NCBI GenBank assembly: GCA_963513935.1
Contig: OY740773.1
Span: 99,247,291 to 99,311,290, forward strand
Source: Aphrophora alni
Taxonomy: Eukaryota; Arthropoda; Insecta; Hemiptera; Aphrophoridae
Direction of reading: 5' to 3'
DNA length: 64,000 nucleotides
The position numbers and the translations under genes are program-made. Each line of letters opens with the position of its first letter. Positions within the stretch are counted from its first letter, which is position 1. Under the pieces are notes generated by a model. The model did not search any database. It had not been told where the DNA came from and was given only the letters and a program-made list of their open reading frames with translations. Shown piece by piece: positions 33,918-44,934 of the stretch.

Positions 33918-34319
33918 TAGAAATGTTTTATTTGAGAATGATGTATGAGGTCATACAGTAATCATTTTGTGTAGCTTTAAAATCTGTTCTGGTTTTAAAG
34001 TTATTGGATAGTTGTGGATTGTTCATATTATTGATAATCGGAGCCATCATTAGCATATATAAAAATTAATACAAGACGTTTCAAGAGTATAAATCAACTC
34101 TCGTTATCAAGTGATAAGTAGAAATGTTTTATTTGAGAATGATGTATGAGGTCATACAGTAATCATTTTGTGTAGCTTTAAAATCTGTTCTCGTTTTAAA
34201 GATATTGGATAGTTGTGGATTGTTCATATTGTTGATTATCTGAGCCATCATTGGCATATATAAAAATTAATACACGACGTTTCAAGAGTATAAATCAACT
34301 CACGCTATCAAGTGATAAG
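33918..34319. repeat. 201-bp satellite, units 2 and 3 (with right TSD)
   Basis: Units at 33918-34118 and 34119-34319 start with TAGAAATGTTTTATTTGAGA and are nearly identical to each other and to 26817-27017. The first 12 bp (33918-33929) are the right target-site duplication of the PLE complex. Confidence 0.92.
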
Positions 34320-34872
34320 TCTAGAGTATAGAGTGAAAACACCGACGTGTCCTAATATCCTAGACGTCGTGTTTTAATTTTTTTATGTACACAAATGATT
34401 TCAAAATGTCCGATTAAAACATCTAAATATCTATTTATAGGTTAGGGGATTTTTGTTGAGTGGAACTGCTCCAAGCGTTAACTGATTTTGACGTTCGAGG
34501 TGCCTTTGAATAGTTGTTTCAACCCAAATTTCAAAAAACTTTAACTTAAATTAACCCAATGCTAATTTTTATTGAGAAATTTATAAACATCTGTAATTAA
34601 AAATATCTGTCTTTATATAGAAAATTTGTTCTTTTTAAACTACACCAATCTAATTATATAAACTGTTATTGTGATTAAAAAAAATTAAACAAACTAAACA
34701 AAAATGTGGAAGAAGTGTTATTTGTTATTTGTGAAATTAAGGTGTTATCATTTCGTTTTGACTGGCGTGTACAATGTTTTAAAATGAAGTTTTTTAAGAT
34801 TGTTAAATAGATGTTACAACGAATTGTTTTAAATTTATTGAACTGTTTCTCATTGCACTATTGACAGTAACA
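34320..34872. other. Non-coding stretch downstream of the satellite
   Basis: AT-rich, with no recognised repeat and no frame. It could hold the promoter or 5' untranslated part of the small frame at 34873 if that is expressed, but no clear signal is seen. Confidence 0.35.
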
Positions 34873-35073
34873 ATGCCTCCAATTAGAGGGCACAGAAACT
34901 TATACAGAACACTTGTTTATCACCGCAACTACATGAGAATTATGCGTGGACTTAAAAATGAGGAAACGAACATTGATTCGTATAAACGAGCACTAAGGAT
35001 GCCAGCCGAAGTTATAACATTTACAATTGGACTAATGAATGAACGCTTCAAATCAATTTACAACCGTGTTTAA
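34873..35073 (+). CDS. Small hypothetical basic protein, family not recognised
   Basis: ATG at 34873 gives 66 residues: MPPIRGHRNLYRTLVYHRNY, then a MRGLKNEETNIDSYKRAL section and MPAEVITFTIGLMNERFKS near the end. The mix of charged and hydrophobic residues and the balanced composition look more like real protein than the other short frames here, and no repeat family covers it. There is no signal peptide or membrane segment. AATAAA-type signals occur about 110 bases after the stop (near 35179). I do not recognise the family. It may be a small host gene, a terminal exon or a piece of an integrated foreign gene. Confidence 0.35.
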   Translation: MPPIRGHRNLYRTLVYHRNYMRIMRGLKNEETNIDSYKRALRMPAEVITFTIGLMNERFKSIYNRV

Positions 35074-35400
35074 ATTTAAAATATTTATATGTAACAAATT
35101 ATCGTTCGATTTCGAGAAACAGATACCCTAGTATTAATAATATGAACAATAGGTCATTTTCAAATAAATTTAAAACCCGAATAAAATCTTAATTAATTTC
35201 CAAGTGATTTTATAAATCCCGTTGTTCTGTTATTATGTGTTAAAATATTTAACTATTTTAGTTATTGTTATTGTATGTTATTTTCAACCTGAACTTTTAT
35301 TATTACTAATTCATTATTTAAAATAATATTATACTTAGAAATTATCTTTTAACTATTAGATGAAGTTGTTGAAATAAACAAAGTACGTTTTTATTAGGTT

Positions 35401-35820
35401 ATGATTTTGCCTACAACACAAATAATGTTTCTATTGATATTGTTGATCTATTGTAAGAATATTGATAGTAATATGATAAATTGTGGTTTTGCAACTCTTG
35501 AATATGGACATTCATATAATCTATACACAACAACAAGGCTTAACTTACTTAATGAAAATTTCCACGAAATACCATTTAAGTGGAGTTGGAAAGTTGGTTC
35601 ATATAAAACAAAATGTAGAAAATGCAATTACTCGTGTATGGCTTGTTTTTGCTGATGAAAAAACGACACGGTCGCTAATAAAAAAGCAGTTGCCTACGTT
35701 TTGGGACGCAATATCGATAAACATACTGTTTATGTTACACATCCAACTTCAAACATACCTCTCAATAATAATCAAAACATTTGTGTATTTTCATTATTTT
35801 TCATTCAAATATTGTTTCTT
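35401..35820 (+). pseudogene. Hypothetical secreted-type protein, frameshifted
   Basis: ATG 35401 opens a frame with a hydrophobic N-terminus (MILPTTQIMFLLILLIYC) that resembles a signal peptide. It is followed by NMINCGFATLEYGHSYNLY and a tryptophan-rich KWSWKVG, ending at 35655. The overlapping +2-related frame (35483-35824) continues in protein-like fashion near 35610-35700 (NVENAITRVWLVFADEKTT, then SLIKKQLPTFWDAIS). This suggests one protein interrupted by a frameshift around 35600, or an unseen splice. I do not recognise it. Together with the frame at 34873 it may mark a small gene remnant between the two PLE loci. Confidence 0.3.
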
Positions 35821-35830
35821 CTGAATACTT

Positions 35831-36235
35831 TTCATCAAAATGAATTTTGATGTTTCACATCCGCCAGGCGTCCTGTGATGACTCTTTTTTTTAAATATGT
35901 TCCACAAATTAGTTACTTTAATTTTAGTCTTGTATTGGTATTAATTTATACTTCTTAGACTTTGCTTAATCAAATTTTGAACTTGATAGCACAACAAGAA
36001 GTACGGAAAATTGTCTCTCAAAAAACAACAACTTTCAAAAGTTCAACACCTTTAAATATTACACGTGAGTGTTTATAAAAATATACTCAAGTATAAAAGA
36101 AGTCTTGGTGTAAAACATCTGAGTGTCCTTACGGAATTTTAAAGTTAGATCTCATATGGGATAATTCAAGTTGTCCAACTCTGATCTTTTGTTCATTTAC
36201 GAGCACTTATTAATTGTCATCTAGTAAACTATTGA
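35831..36235. other. Non-coding stretch with a possible frame fragment
   Basis: Around 35960-36070 one frame reads LLNQILNLIAQQEVRK then IVSQKTTTFKSSTPLNI without a stop, but no start or family is seen. The rest is AT-rich. Confidence 0.25.
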
Positions 36236-36289
36236 TGGTTAGAATAGAATAAAACTCAAACACAAGAACTCACAAAAATTCCGTTTACT

Positions 36290-36345
36290 TACTCAAATAC
36301 GTTTCAACGACAAAGTCGCCTTCCTCAGTGATACATGAGCTACAA
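36290..36345 (-). ncRNA. Hammerhead-like motif, PLE relic, inverted copy
   Basis: On the minus strand: CTGAGGA (36322-36328), a GGCGAC/GTCGTT hairpin with a short loop, then GAAA (36302-36305). It is the same motif as at 37050-37105. Confidence 0.6.
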
Positions 36346-36789
36346 TAACTAAACTATAACTATTTCTATCTTAATATTAGCCTATCTCACTAGTCAAGCT
36401 CAATATTTATTTATAATTATAGCACTCAAGTCAGTATCAGAACCTGCTACATGTTAAAGTTAGATTATTATCTGATGACATTTAGTTTTTAAATATGTGT
36501 AGAAAACGAAGTGTTTCCGAAATTTTTGAAGATAAAAATACCTACCATTAACAAATTTACTAAATAAATCGAAGAAAGTGTAAAAAGGGAGTGGTTAAAT
36601 TTTTGAAATTAAATTATTTTATTTTAAACAAGCTAATTTAGAACTTCATGCTCTTGAACTTCATCTAAAGTTAGTTAAAAGGACAAATACAGTTATGAAG
36701 ATTTTAACGTACGATTTGAGAAAATGATGTCTGTAATAAAACATAAACATAACGAAAAACTTCAAAACCTAAATAAGAAATTATAATCA

Positions 36790-36987
36790 TTGTGCAAAAC
36801 GAATAAAGACGAATCAGAAAAAGAGAAATATAATGATCAATTAGGTAGACGAAAGTTAGTGCATAATTGGAGTAATAAGGAATGTAATCAAGATGAATTA
36901 AATTTATTGTATAAAGTCCTAAATTTTAATATTGAAAATTTTAAAAAAACCATGAAAGTTTATTACTGGATGTCAAAACTGCATTAA
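36790..36987 (+). pseudogene. PLE ORF N-terminal fragment
   Basis: 65 codons starting at a non-ATG codon: KDESEKEKYNDQLGRR, then HNWSNKECNQDELNLLYKV and LNFNIENFKKTMKVYY. The segment 'L..E..LL.KGL.F...' resembles the region of PLE ORFs before the polymerase (compare ELSLLHKGLNHN at residues 32-43 of the intact ORF2). It is truncated on both sides. Confidence 0.5.
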
Positions 36988-37049
36988 GATTCGAAAAAAT
37001 TGACGTAAAAAAATGAGTTATAGTTTAGTAGCTATTGTAGTAGTATTGT

Positions 37050-37105
37050 AGCTCATGTATCACTGAGGATGGCGACTTTGTCGTTGAAACGCGTTTGATT
37101 AAATA
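37050..37105 (+). ncRNA. Hammerhead-like motif, PLE relic, direct copy
   Basis: CTGAGGA (37063-37069) fits the CUGANGA core. It is followed by one extra U, the hairpin GGCGAC-TTT-GTCGTT, GAAA (37086-37089) and the palindrome ACGCGT, which would form the short stem III. The plan, including the extra U and the palindromic stem III, is the same as in the young PLE. Confidence 0.65.
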
Positions 37106-37180
37106 AACGTATATTTACTGAGATCTTGTGTTCGGGTTTTATTCTATCTCAATATTATCTCACAAGTCAAGCTCAATATT

Positions 37181-37502
37181 GATTTATATTGATGGTTGGA
37201 AAAACTTTAAATAGAATTCACCAATCAATTTTTTTTTTCAAATTAAAGAAATATTCCTATGATTTGTTACCCTAGGCACCAAATTTTGGTCAAAATGGGT
37301 ATAAAATTGTATTTAGAGCATTATTACACAAATTATGGTAAAAGTCCAATTAAACCATAAATATTAACATTTTACTCACAGCAACCATTATTTAATTTTA
37401 GACACAACAGTGAAATTTGCAGCAAACTCCAATTTACAATTCATAAATATTTGAAAATCAATCAGTTTTTTTCAATTACTTCGCCTTAAATGTGTTTTTA
37501 AT
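37181..37502. other. Non-coding stretch
   Basis: AT-rich, with an R2-like scrap (ACCAAATTTTGGTCAAAATG, 37276-37300). No gene. Confidence 0.35.
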
Positions 37503-37913
37503 TTACATAGAGTGAAAAAAAGTCTTACAACCCCTAGGTAATTTCTGAATGAGCAGAAAATAAAACTTCCAACTTCCCTCAAACCTCGTAGGTTTTAGCT
37601 CCTTTCACTTTTTTAGTCTTCAAAAAGTCTCTACGATATCTCTAACTTGAATTACTGGGGGTAAAAGTTGAATTTTGAGTTTTGTTAATTTATCATGGAC
37701 ATTAATAAAAAAGAAACAAAAAACACAATACGTATTAAATTTTTTAACAGACGACTTATGTTTTACCCCTTAAAAAGGACGCAAAAAATGTTTTAGCTCA
37801 TAAAAAGTGAAAGGACTTACCCTACGAGGTTTTAGGGAAGCTAAGAAGTTTTCTTCTCTACTCGTTCAAAAATTACCTGGGTGTTGTAAGACTTTTTTTC
37901 AATCTATGTGAAC
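37503..37913. mobile_element. Fold-back MITE, about 410 bp
   Basis: The left arm (TACATAGAGTGAAAAAAAGT, then CTTACAACCCCTAGGTAATT, then CCTCGTAGGTTTTAGC) is repeated inverted at the right end (TACGAGGTTTTAGG, AATTACCTGGGTGTTGTAAG, ACTTTTTTTCAATCTATGTG). Arms are about 115 bp. There is no coding frame. A partial relative lies at 38560-38660. Confidence 0.75.
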
Positions 37914-37959
37914 AGGAGGGAAAACAATACTATTAACTAAATGAACAAACTATTAGGTA

Positions 37960-38302
37960 GTTTAGCAAACCGACGCCAAATTTTGAAAGGGGGAACCAAT
38001 GGGCCAATTCCCCCCCCCATAATGTGATATATTATTTTAAAGGGAATTGTCAGAGGAAATTGATGATGTATAAAATAAGTCTATACAATTTTTTTAATGA
38101 ATTAGTTTTAATCTTGGTTTTACTTGTGCTTTTTTCTTGTTTTGTTAGTTCACTACTACTTCAAATTAGTCATGGGGACTTATACCATAAGTCATCAATT
38201 TCTTTTTACAACTCTTTTTAGAATGATATATTACATGATGGTTAAACAAAATTGATCCATTGGTTCCCGTTTAAATTATTGGGGCTTGTTTGCTAAAATA
38301 GG
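37960..38302. mobile_element. Second fold-back MITE, about 340 bp
   Basis: The left arm (TAGTTTAGCAAAC, GGGAACCAATGGGCCAATT, GTGATATATTATTTTAAAGG, GAAATTGATGA) is matched inverted at the right (TCATCAATTTC, TTTAGAATGATATATTACAT, TTGATCCATTGGTTCCCG, GTTTGCTAAAATA). Arms are about 125 bp. It lies nearly adjacent to the previous MITE. The 65-codon frame inside is not a transposase. Confidence 0.75.
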
Positions 38303-39137
38303 AAAAATAAATAAAAGTTTGTTCATATAGTTAAATAAATTTGATAAAAAAATTTTTTATAAAAAAAAATTAATATCCCTAACAAATAGCAACTTTCAAA
38401 ATTTGATTTCTAGCCCCATAATTTCTGTTAGAAATATTGTAGAGATTTTTCAAGGTACTAAAGTTTTTCTTTCAAAATGATATGTCCTACTATATGAAAA
38501 AATTTAGATCACCCTTTTAATTCCCTTTAAAAAGGGGCAAAAACTAGTTTAAACCATAATAAGTGAAATGACTTACCCTATGAGGTTTGGGGAAGGTTAG
38601 AAGTTTTCATCTCTACTCGAATTACCTAGAGGGTTTGCAAGACATATTCCACTATGAATAAATATCATTAGATTTTTTAACAATTTAAAATTTGCGTTTC
38701 ATTCAATGACAAATTTCCGCCTATTTCATCTTTGCATGTCGATTAAAGTGGTAAAATTGCACCTCATTTAATTCAACAATCTCAGCAAGTAATATATTAA
38801 GATAAGTGTAATAACATACCACCCAATTCCAATGTAAAGACATCCACATGCTATGTATACCATATCAAGGCGACCAAGATCTAGAAGGCACATGTGTACA
38901 GTGTTCACAATCATCGAGGCACAACTGTTCAGTTCAATGCCAACTTGTTTTGACAACAAAACGTAACATTATCAGAGTTTAAACCATTTCATGGGCAAGC
39001 CTTGACTTTTGTCTTGTGCGACCAGTTCATGTAATCTGATAACGAATTTATAATCATCATTATTATTATTATAAGATACTGAGTTATGCTTCCGCGTTCT
39101 TTAGGAAAAATAATATTTATAACGTATTATTAAAGTA
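38303..39137. other. Non-coding stretch with a partial MITE
   Basis: At 38560-38660 it contains a one-arm relative of the 37503-37913 MITE (ACTTACCCTATGAGGTTTGG, GAATTACCTAGAGGG). No gene was seen otherwise. Confidence 0.45.
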
Positions 39138-40005
39138 TACAGGGTGTTAATAAAGTAAGGAATATAAAAAATATTTAAAAAGTAAAAAGTTCGATTTTTG
39201 TATATTTTTTATAAGATAAGATTTACTTCTATTTTGATAGTTTTAAATTTTGTCAGCAATCTTGGATCCGACATTTTAAAAATTAGGTTATTTTTTAAAA
39301 TACAGTATAGGGACACGTGACCCTTGTTTTTGCGTTTTTTTATTCTGAGTTCAATGGTGGAATCCGTTTTTATTATATCTCATTTCCTTGAAATGTTGTA
39401 AACTAATAAAACTACAGACAATTAAAAATCATAATTTACTCGTGGACAAATTACAACACGTACATGCTGTAGTTTTGAAATTGTGATTAACATGCTCAAA
39501 TCGTTGCACTATTTGGTACAGTCCTAAACGGTTATAAAATTCACCAAGTACTTTAAAAATTGTTCTGATCAGTAGTAGAGTTAATTTCTGTATCCTATTT
39601 TGTAGTTCATTTAGGTTTACTGGTTGGTTAAAATACATCCTACTTTTTAAATATACAAATACACCTTCTATTCAAATATTACCTTGTAATCAAGAGAAAC
39701 AAGGTAAGGAAAAACTACTGGATGTAAATGTTTAAAGGTAAGTACCTAACTCATTTGTAAATTATGGTTTTAAATGTTCTGTAGACATATTAGTCGTTAA
39801 CTTTTTAACGAAAAGAGATATGAAAAAACGGATTAGACCATTGAACTCAGTATAAAAACGCAATGTAAAAACATGTGTCACACAACCCTATTCCTATAAA
39901 AAAAAATTAAATCTAATTTCAAAATGGGGGATCCATGATGACCGCCAAAATTTAAAATTATCAAAACTGAAAGTAAATGTTATCTTATAAACATATACAA
40001 AATAC
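39138..40005 (-). mobile_element. Fold-back mariner/IS630-type remnant, copy 2
   Basis: It starts ACAGGGTGTTAATAAAG. The arm at about 39200-39300 (TAAGATTTACTTCTATTTTG) returns inverted at about 39950-39995 (CAAAACTGAAAGTAAATGTT). It has the same internal plan as 6508-7372. Confidence 0.55.
39429..39638 (-). pseudogene. Transposase C-terminal fragment (Tc1/mariner/IS630 type)
   Basis: 69 residues: MYFNQPVNLNELQNRIQKLT, then RTIFKVLGEFYNRL and QRFEHVNHNF. The pattern (D/N)LNELR.RI......(V)...F..RL..C......H.E is the usual end of insect IS630/Tc1/mariner-type transposases. No catalytic residues remain. Confidence 0.5.
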
Positions 40006-40019
40006 TAACTTTGTAAATG

Positions 40020-40375
40020 GTGTTTGAAAGAGGTGTAACAGTTGTTTTATTCAATAAGTACAAAAGATACAAAAAACTTTAAAAGGTAACCTCAGGATTT
40101 TTTGAGTTAAAATTACAGGTATATAAATATAATATCATCCGCCATTTTCCAATATGGCGGTCAGCTCTATATTTTCTTATGGTAACTCCATTTTTATGAC
40201 GATTTTATATAAAACACATTATTTTAAGAGTTTTTTTTATTCTCGGGTATTTTTCGATATCTTTAACCGTTCTTGTTTAAAAAATTCGCAATTTTCAAGC
40301 TATTCGAAAATTCCAGAGTCGATTTTTCCTAACTTTGAAAGTCAAATTCTGGTGAAATTTACAAAACTCTGATTG
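40020..40375 (+). repeat. Repeat R7, copy 1
   Basis: The blocks GTTGTTTTATTCAATAAGTA, CCGCCATTTTCCAATATGGC, GGTCAGCTC and GGGTATTTTTCGATATCTTT recur in the same order at 41045-41390, about 1.03 kb downstream. Confidence 0.65.
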
Positions 40376-40465
40376 AAAAGGTTAAAGAGAGGGACCGAAC
40401 TCACAACTAAATGAAAAAAGGGGTAGATCCAGCTATGGTCCTTTGTGATTGCCACACTTTTACTC
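40376..40465 (-). repeat. Dispersed repeat family R1, short copy
   Basis: Minus-strand remnant: GTGTGGCAATCACAAAGGAC, AGCTGGATCTACCCC and a CTCTCTTTAACC block. The 70-codon frame starting at 40411 arises from it. Confidence 0.5.
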
Positions 40466-41044
40466 ACTGTATATCATATTGGACATTTAATCTATATGAA
40501 ACCCATCAGAGCCTCTCAATTGATGAAGCTAATCGCGTATTAACATTCAAGAAGCTAGATTCTGACATAAGCAAGAGTTTCATTGACCCTCCAAGCAATG
40601 TATCACAGTTGGAAGTTACATAGTTTGTTTACTAACACTGCGAAGGCTAGGTTGCGTGTCCACTTGCAGTTATGCAACTGGAAAGTAAGCTTAGTTTACA
40701 GAAAAAAATATGAAACTATATGCAAATCTCGCTTTAACCATTGGAAGGGATTCTAACGATTTTCATGAAAATACTGACACGTGAACTAATATATATCAAA
40801 GATTTATTTACTGAAGAGGCTTTTTAATACTAATTTTACTTTGTCCCATATAGGAAAAGGTTATGTAATGGGTCAAAAACTACGCTTTTTTTGCGAATAT
40901 GTGATGTTTTTATTTTGTTTATGCCTGTCCCTCTAACGTCAGTAGTATGTGCTGTGTTTTATAGGGATAACATTTGAACAGATTTTGATGAAATTTGTTA
41001 TGTGGGCGTATTTCACCATCTACATACAGGGTGATTAAAACACC

Positions 41045-41390
41045 CTGTGAGATTGAAACAGGTGTGATCGCTGTTTTATTCGATAAAATTACAAAAAAAA
41101 CTTTAAAAAAGTTAACCCATAATTTTTTGCGTTAAAACCTCAAGTATTAAACAATTTTTCATATCACCCGCCATTTTTCCAGTATGGTGGTCACTTCTTA
41201 ATTTTCAAAAGGGAACCCCTATTTTTATTTCGATATTGTATAAAACATTATTAAAAACCTTTTTATTTTGGGGTATTTTTCGATACCTTTAACAGTTTAG
41301 ACACTATAATGTTTAAAAATCCGCAAATTCAAGCTATTTCTAGAGACGATTTTTCTTATTTTTCAAAGTCAAATTCAGGTGAGATTTAAA
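41045..41390 (+). repeat. Repeat R7, copy 2
   Basis: Same order of blocks as copy 1 (GCTGTTTTATTCGATAAAAT, CCGCCATTTTTCCAGTATGG, GGGGTATTTTTCGATACC). A short inverted end ACAGGGTGATTAAAACACCC TGT lies just before it (about 41026-41047). Confidence 0.65.
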
Positions 41391-42283
41391 CTAGAGCTAG
41401 AGTGTAATAACACTACGGTTCTTTTTTTCTTCTGTAGTCTAAGTAATGACAGAATTATCAGTAGAAAACAAAAATCATTATGTTCTCGTAATTGTCTAGA
41501 ACATCCACTAGCTTATACCTGCTCTTTATTATTATTAAATGTATTACACTTTGTGAATTAAGGGTAAATTGTATTATTAAGCACTGTTAATAAATTTAAT
41601 TTGGATATAATATCGTATTCACAAGATCTAATACTTCTAGATAATTACAAATTGGTGTAAGCCAGTAAGTGTTCTAGACGATTACAAGAAAAGTTGATCA
41701 AAATCGAATGTTGAGGCATTTTAACAGAGTTCCATTCATTGAATTTCTTTAAAAACTGATGTGTTTTACGAAATCAAGAGTATCAAATTTATTTTTATTC
41801 AAAAAATAATTATTAAATTTTTAAAGACGTTTCCATTTTTTAGTCCTACCACGTGAATAAAAAACGAAATGTTGTTTTCAAAATTTTAATATTTTATATA
41901 CATTACAGTCTATCCAGGTTTTAATTTTAAATTCGGTTCAATTGTTTTAGGTAGGGAAAATAGATCTCTTAAAACGCCTTAAACCCTGTATTTTCCCAAC
42001 TTTAATGGCTTATAGCTCCTAGATGGTTAAAGATATCGAAAAATACCCAAGAATATAAAGTCTTAAAATAATATGATTTATCTAAATTCGACACTGTGAA
42101 AATTATATACAGAAAATTACATTATGACATCTGAAACAAAATGGCGGCAAAAGAGTATTTTATTTACGAAGTTAGAAGGAAGCTAGTGTGGATGATCTAC
42201 TCAGAAGACAATACAATCGATTTTTCTAAATGTTGGTTCACTGCTTCAAATACAAGACCTTGTTTTGTAGGTAATCTCACTAA
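41391..42283. other. Non-coding stretch
   Basis: It includes a minus-sense scrap of R7 around 42020-42075 (GATATCGAAAAATACCC). No gene recognised. Confidence 0.4.
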
Positions 42284-42320
42284 TCTAACCTAACCTAATC
42301 ATACCTAATCTAACCTAAAC
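42284..42320. repeat. Interstitial (CCTAA)n, short
   Basis: Degenerate CTAACCTAACCTAAT units. The reverse complement is TTAGG, the arthropod telomere-type pentamer. Confidence 0.7.
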
Positions 42321-43729
42321 AAACTTCTGATAACATGTTTCAGCAAAGAATGTAGGCTACTACTACTTTTAGGTACAGGAAAAACAATTTGAACATTTAA
42401 TATGACATAAAAATACATTAATGTCATACAAGGGGATGTACCGTACCAATCTAGTTTCCTAAACCAAATAACTCTTTTGGCTGCCATTTTGTTTTGGGTG
42501 GTAGAATTTAATTGTCTTTAAGTCATTTATCTTGTCTCGCAGAAATGTTTAAAATGAGGTATCACAACCTCCACCCCCACAATTAATATAACCTATCTAA
42601 ACCATTGATTTTTTAGGTTACCAAAGAGATTGACCCAAACAGAATTCTAATATATCAAATATGTTTAAAAAAAGTGTAGGTGGTAGTTTATTTTCAGGCA
42701 TTCTGTATAAATTTAATACTTTTTTTCTTAACACATAAAATACTTTTATCAAACCACTTCGCACATAAAATATTTCATTAAAATTGCAACTAAAAAATGG
42801 ACGTGTTTAAGGTACAAGGGAAGAAATAGGGCCTTATTTAAATATAAAGATACAAATACGACGTCCATATTTAATTATCACTTTATATTAACATCTAGAG
42901 AAAAAAAGGGTTGTCTGTTTAGTATTTTGGTTTTGTTTACGCCTTTGAAAATCCACCGCGATAACTATATGAAGGTTTGTCGAAATTCTATTATTTTACA
43001 CAACGACATAAATCACGGAATAAGGCAAAAAAACAATCCATTGTTGTCCTACAGGTTTCAAATACCTACTGCTGTCTGGTAGCGTGTCTATAAACTGGAA
43101 AGCCTGTTAGCGTGTTGTCAAACTAATACAGCAATAAATAAATTTTCATCAATTGATATTTCCTACGTAGAAAGTGGTCAGGTGTCGACACTAAATTAAT
43201 TGAACGACTGTACCTCTGCCGCGATGAAAAAACGCAGCAAACTGTTGCGAAGTAATTTATTGTACTTTCAATTCAAATGCGTGCCTGCGTCAACGCGTAT
43301 ATTGTTTCATAATTAATTATGTAGGCGTGACGAAAATGTTGATACAAGATAGTGACTGTAGATCGATTATTACTAGAGCAAGAAGAACATAAATGTTGTC
43401 AAAATAATGCATTAACTTTCTCACACAAAACTAAAAATAATATTCGTTACCACCCCCTCCCCCAAAAATGTTAAAAAAAAATTGTTTACATGTTTTTCAC
43501 ATGAATATTACTTAACCAGTATTGAGGTACCAAAAATGTCGACCTCGGTTCTCCGTTTTTATGACTAATCTACACATTTTATGCCTTCAGGAAACCAAAA
43601 AACTGATTTTCCACATGCCCTCCGTTCCTCGTCTTTGCCATCTGTACGCAAGCACAAAAGAGGCCACAAAAATTAAGTCAGGAACATGAAATTTAGTATA
43701 CGGAACTATAGTGAGCTCATTCATTACTT
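42321..43729. other. Non-coding region
   Basis: AT-rich with R2- and R3-like scraps. No reading frame of interest. Confidence 0.4.
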
Positions 43730-44075
43730 AAGGACATTCCTGAAAAGACAATAATGTCCTGAGATAAGGAACAAATTACGGGACACTTTGGCCTGAGAGT
43801 GCACTTCCACAGGATGGGAGCCTATCATGGCGAAACTGGGTGTAGACTGTGCGGAAAGGGTGAGGAGACCGCAAACACATAATTTTCAATTGTGAGGCCC
43901 TGACCAATAAGAGGAGGTATTTGGATTCCAAATTTCTGTGGAATTAACGTTGGAAGAGATATGTTAGTGGATTACTTAAATTCGTAAGGGGAAAAAATCT
44001 GCTAAACTAGAAAAAGGAGGCTTTAGTTGGACAATAGGACATCGGTCGCGGTGCCAGGGCTGGTTAAATCTCCAA
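43730..44075 (+). pseudogene. LINE (Jockey/R1-type) C-terminal fragment
   Basis: The plus strand reads TGHFGLRVHFHRMGAYHGET, then GCRLCGKGEETANT, a lost histidine block and later KLEKGGFSWTIGHRSRCQGW. The order TGH..LR.HL..MG......C..C...EET..H is the usual C-terminal end of insect Jockey/R1-type ORF2 proteins. A stop interrupts the zinc-knuckle-like region, so the copy is dead. Confidence 0.6.
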
Positions 44076-44934
44076 ATTAAAACAATCAATCAATCATAGT
44101 GTGCTCATACATTCTAATTGAAAATTTCAAAATGGCGGCCATTTTAAACAGATTTCTATTTATATCTAGTGAGTTATTACAATTATAACACACATTTGCA
44201 GATTTCAATTCTGCATGTAATGCTACCAATATCACATCTCTCGTTGACAAAGTTATTGTACAAAATCCATTTTTTAACCCTGTCCTCGCAAGAAAATGTG
44301 ATATTCGTATAGTGTTGAGATTAGGATGGGCATCGACTTTAATCAAATATGAAAGGTGATAAATTTTAGCAAAATTTCAGAATATATTTTTATAACTAAA
44401 AATTCGGGGAGGGTAGCTGCCATAAGAAAAAAAAACACAATATTCAGATTTTTGGATAAGTGCGAAAGATTGTGCTTTATTTTTGCACTGTTTCTTTGTA
44501 CGTTTATTTAAAGAAAAATTACTTATTATTTTGATCTTTGAATCACATTAAAACTTTTGTTACCCGACGTGCTACATAATCTGTACGTTAGGTTAAGTGA
44601 GACATTTTTTTCAAATTACTCCAATGATCGGTGACCATTTCATGGCCTACGGTGTCGGTGTACAACGAGGATGATAACATTAAAAATATAAGTAATTCAT
44701 TGACAACAAAACCTAGATCTATAAATGTCCAACACAACACGTATAAAAACAAAACCTAGATAACTGCCGCGTAATGAGTATCACGTTCACACTATGAATC
44801 ATGTGACCTTGGCCACGCCCACTGACATTAATACCATTCTAATGATTGCAGATAACCAGTACGAAATCCTAGATACAGGAAAATATGACATGCCACTGTG
44901 ATCACCTTCCATGGAAACACCGACACCCCTCATA
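44076..44934. other. Non-coding stretch
   Basis: It contains CAAAATGGCGGCCATTTTAA (about 44129-44148), an inverted-symmetric motif, and R2-like blocks near 44340-44440. No gene. Confidence 0.4.

Larger units (their letters stand above)
36236..37180 (+). mobile_element. Older Penelope-like element relic with inverted and direct terminal regions
   Basis: A terminal region (37020-37160) is repeated in inverted orientation at about 36240-36400 (GTAGCTCATGTATCACTGAGG, split here, against CCTCAGTGATACATGAGCTAC). Between them an interrupted plus-strand frame at 36620-37015 reads NLELHALELHLKLVKRT, later VHNWSNKECNQDELNLLYKV and LNFNIENFKK, which is the N-terminal region typical of PLE ORFs. Polymerase and nuclease are deleted. 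Hammerhead-like motifs lie in both terminal regions. This is a different, older family from the one at 27-34 kb. Confidence 0.65.

Noticed and set aside
40411..40623. 70-codon frame
   Set aside because: The first third is an R1 repeat read on the wrong strand. No family recognised.
41026..41047. Short inverted ACAGGGTG ... CACCCTGT sequence as a possible complete mini-element
   Set aside because: Only about 22 bp in all. It is probably two abutting transposon ends or chance symmetry next to R7.
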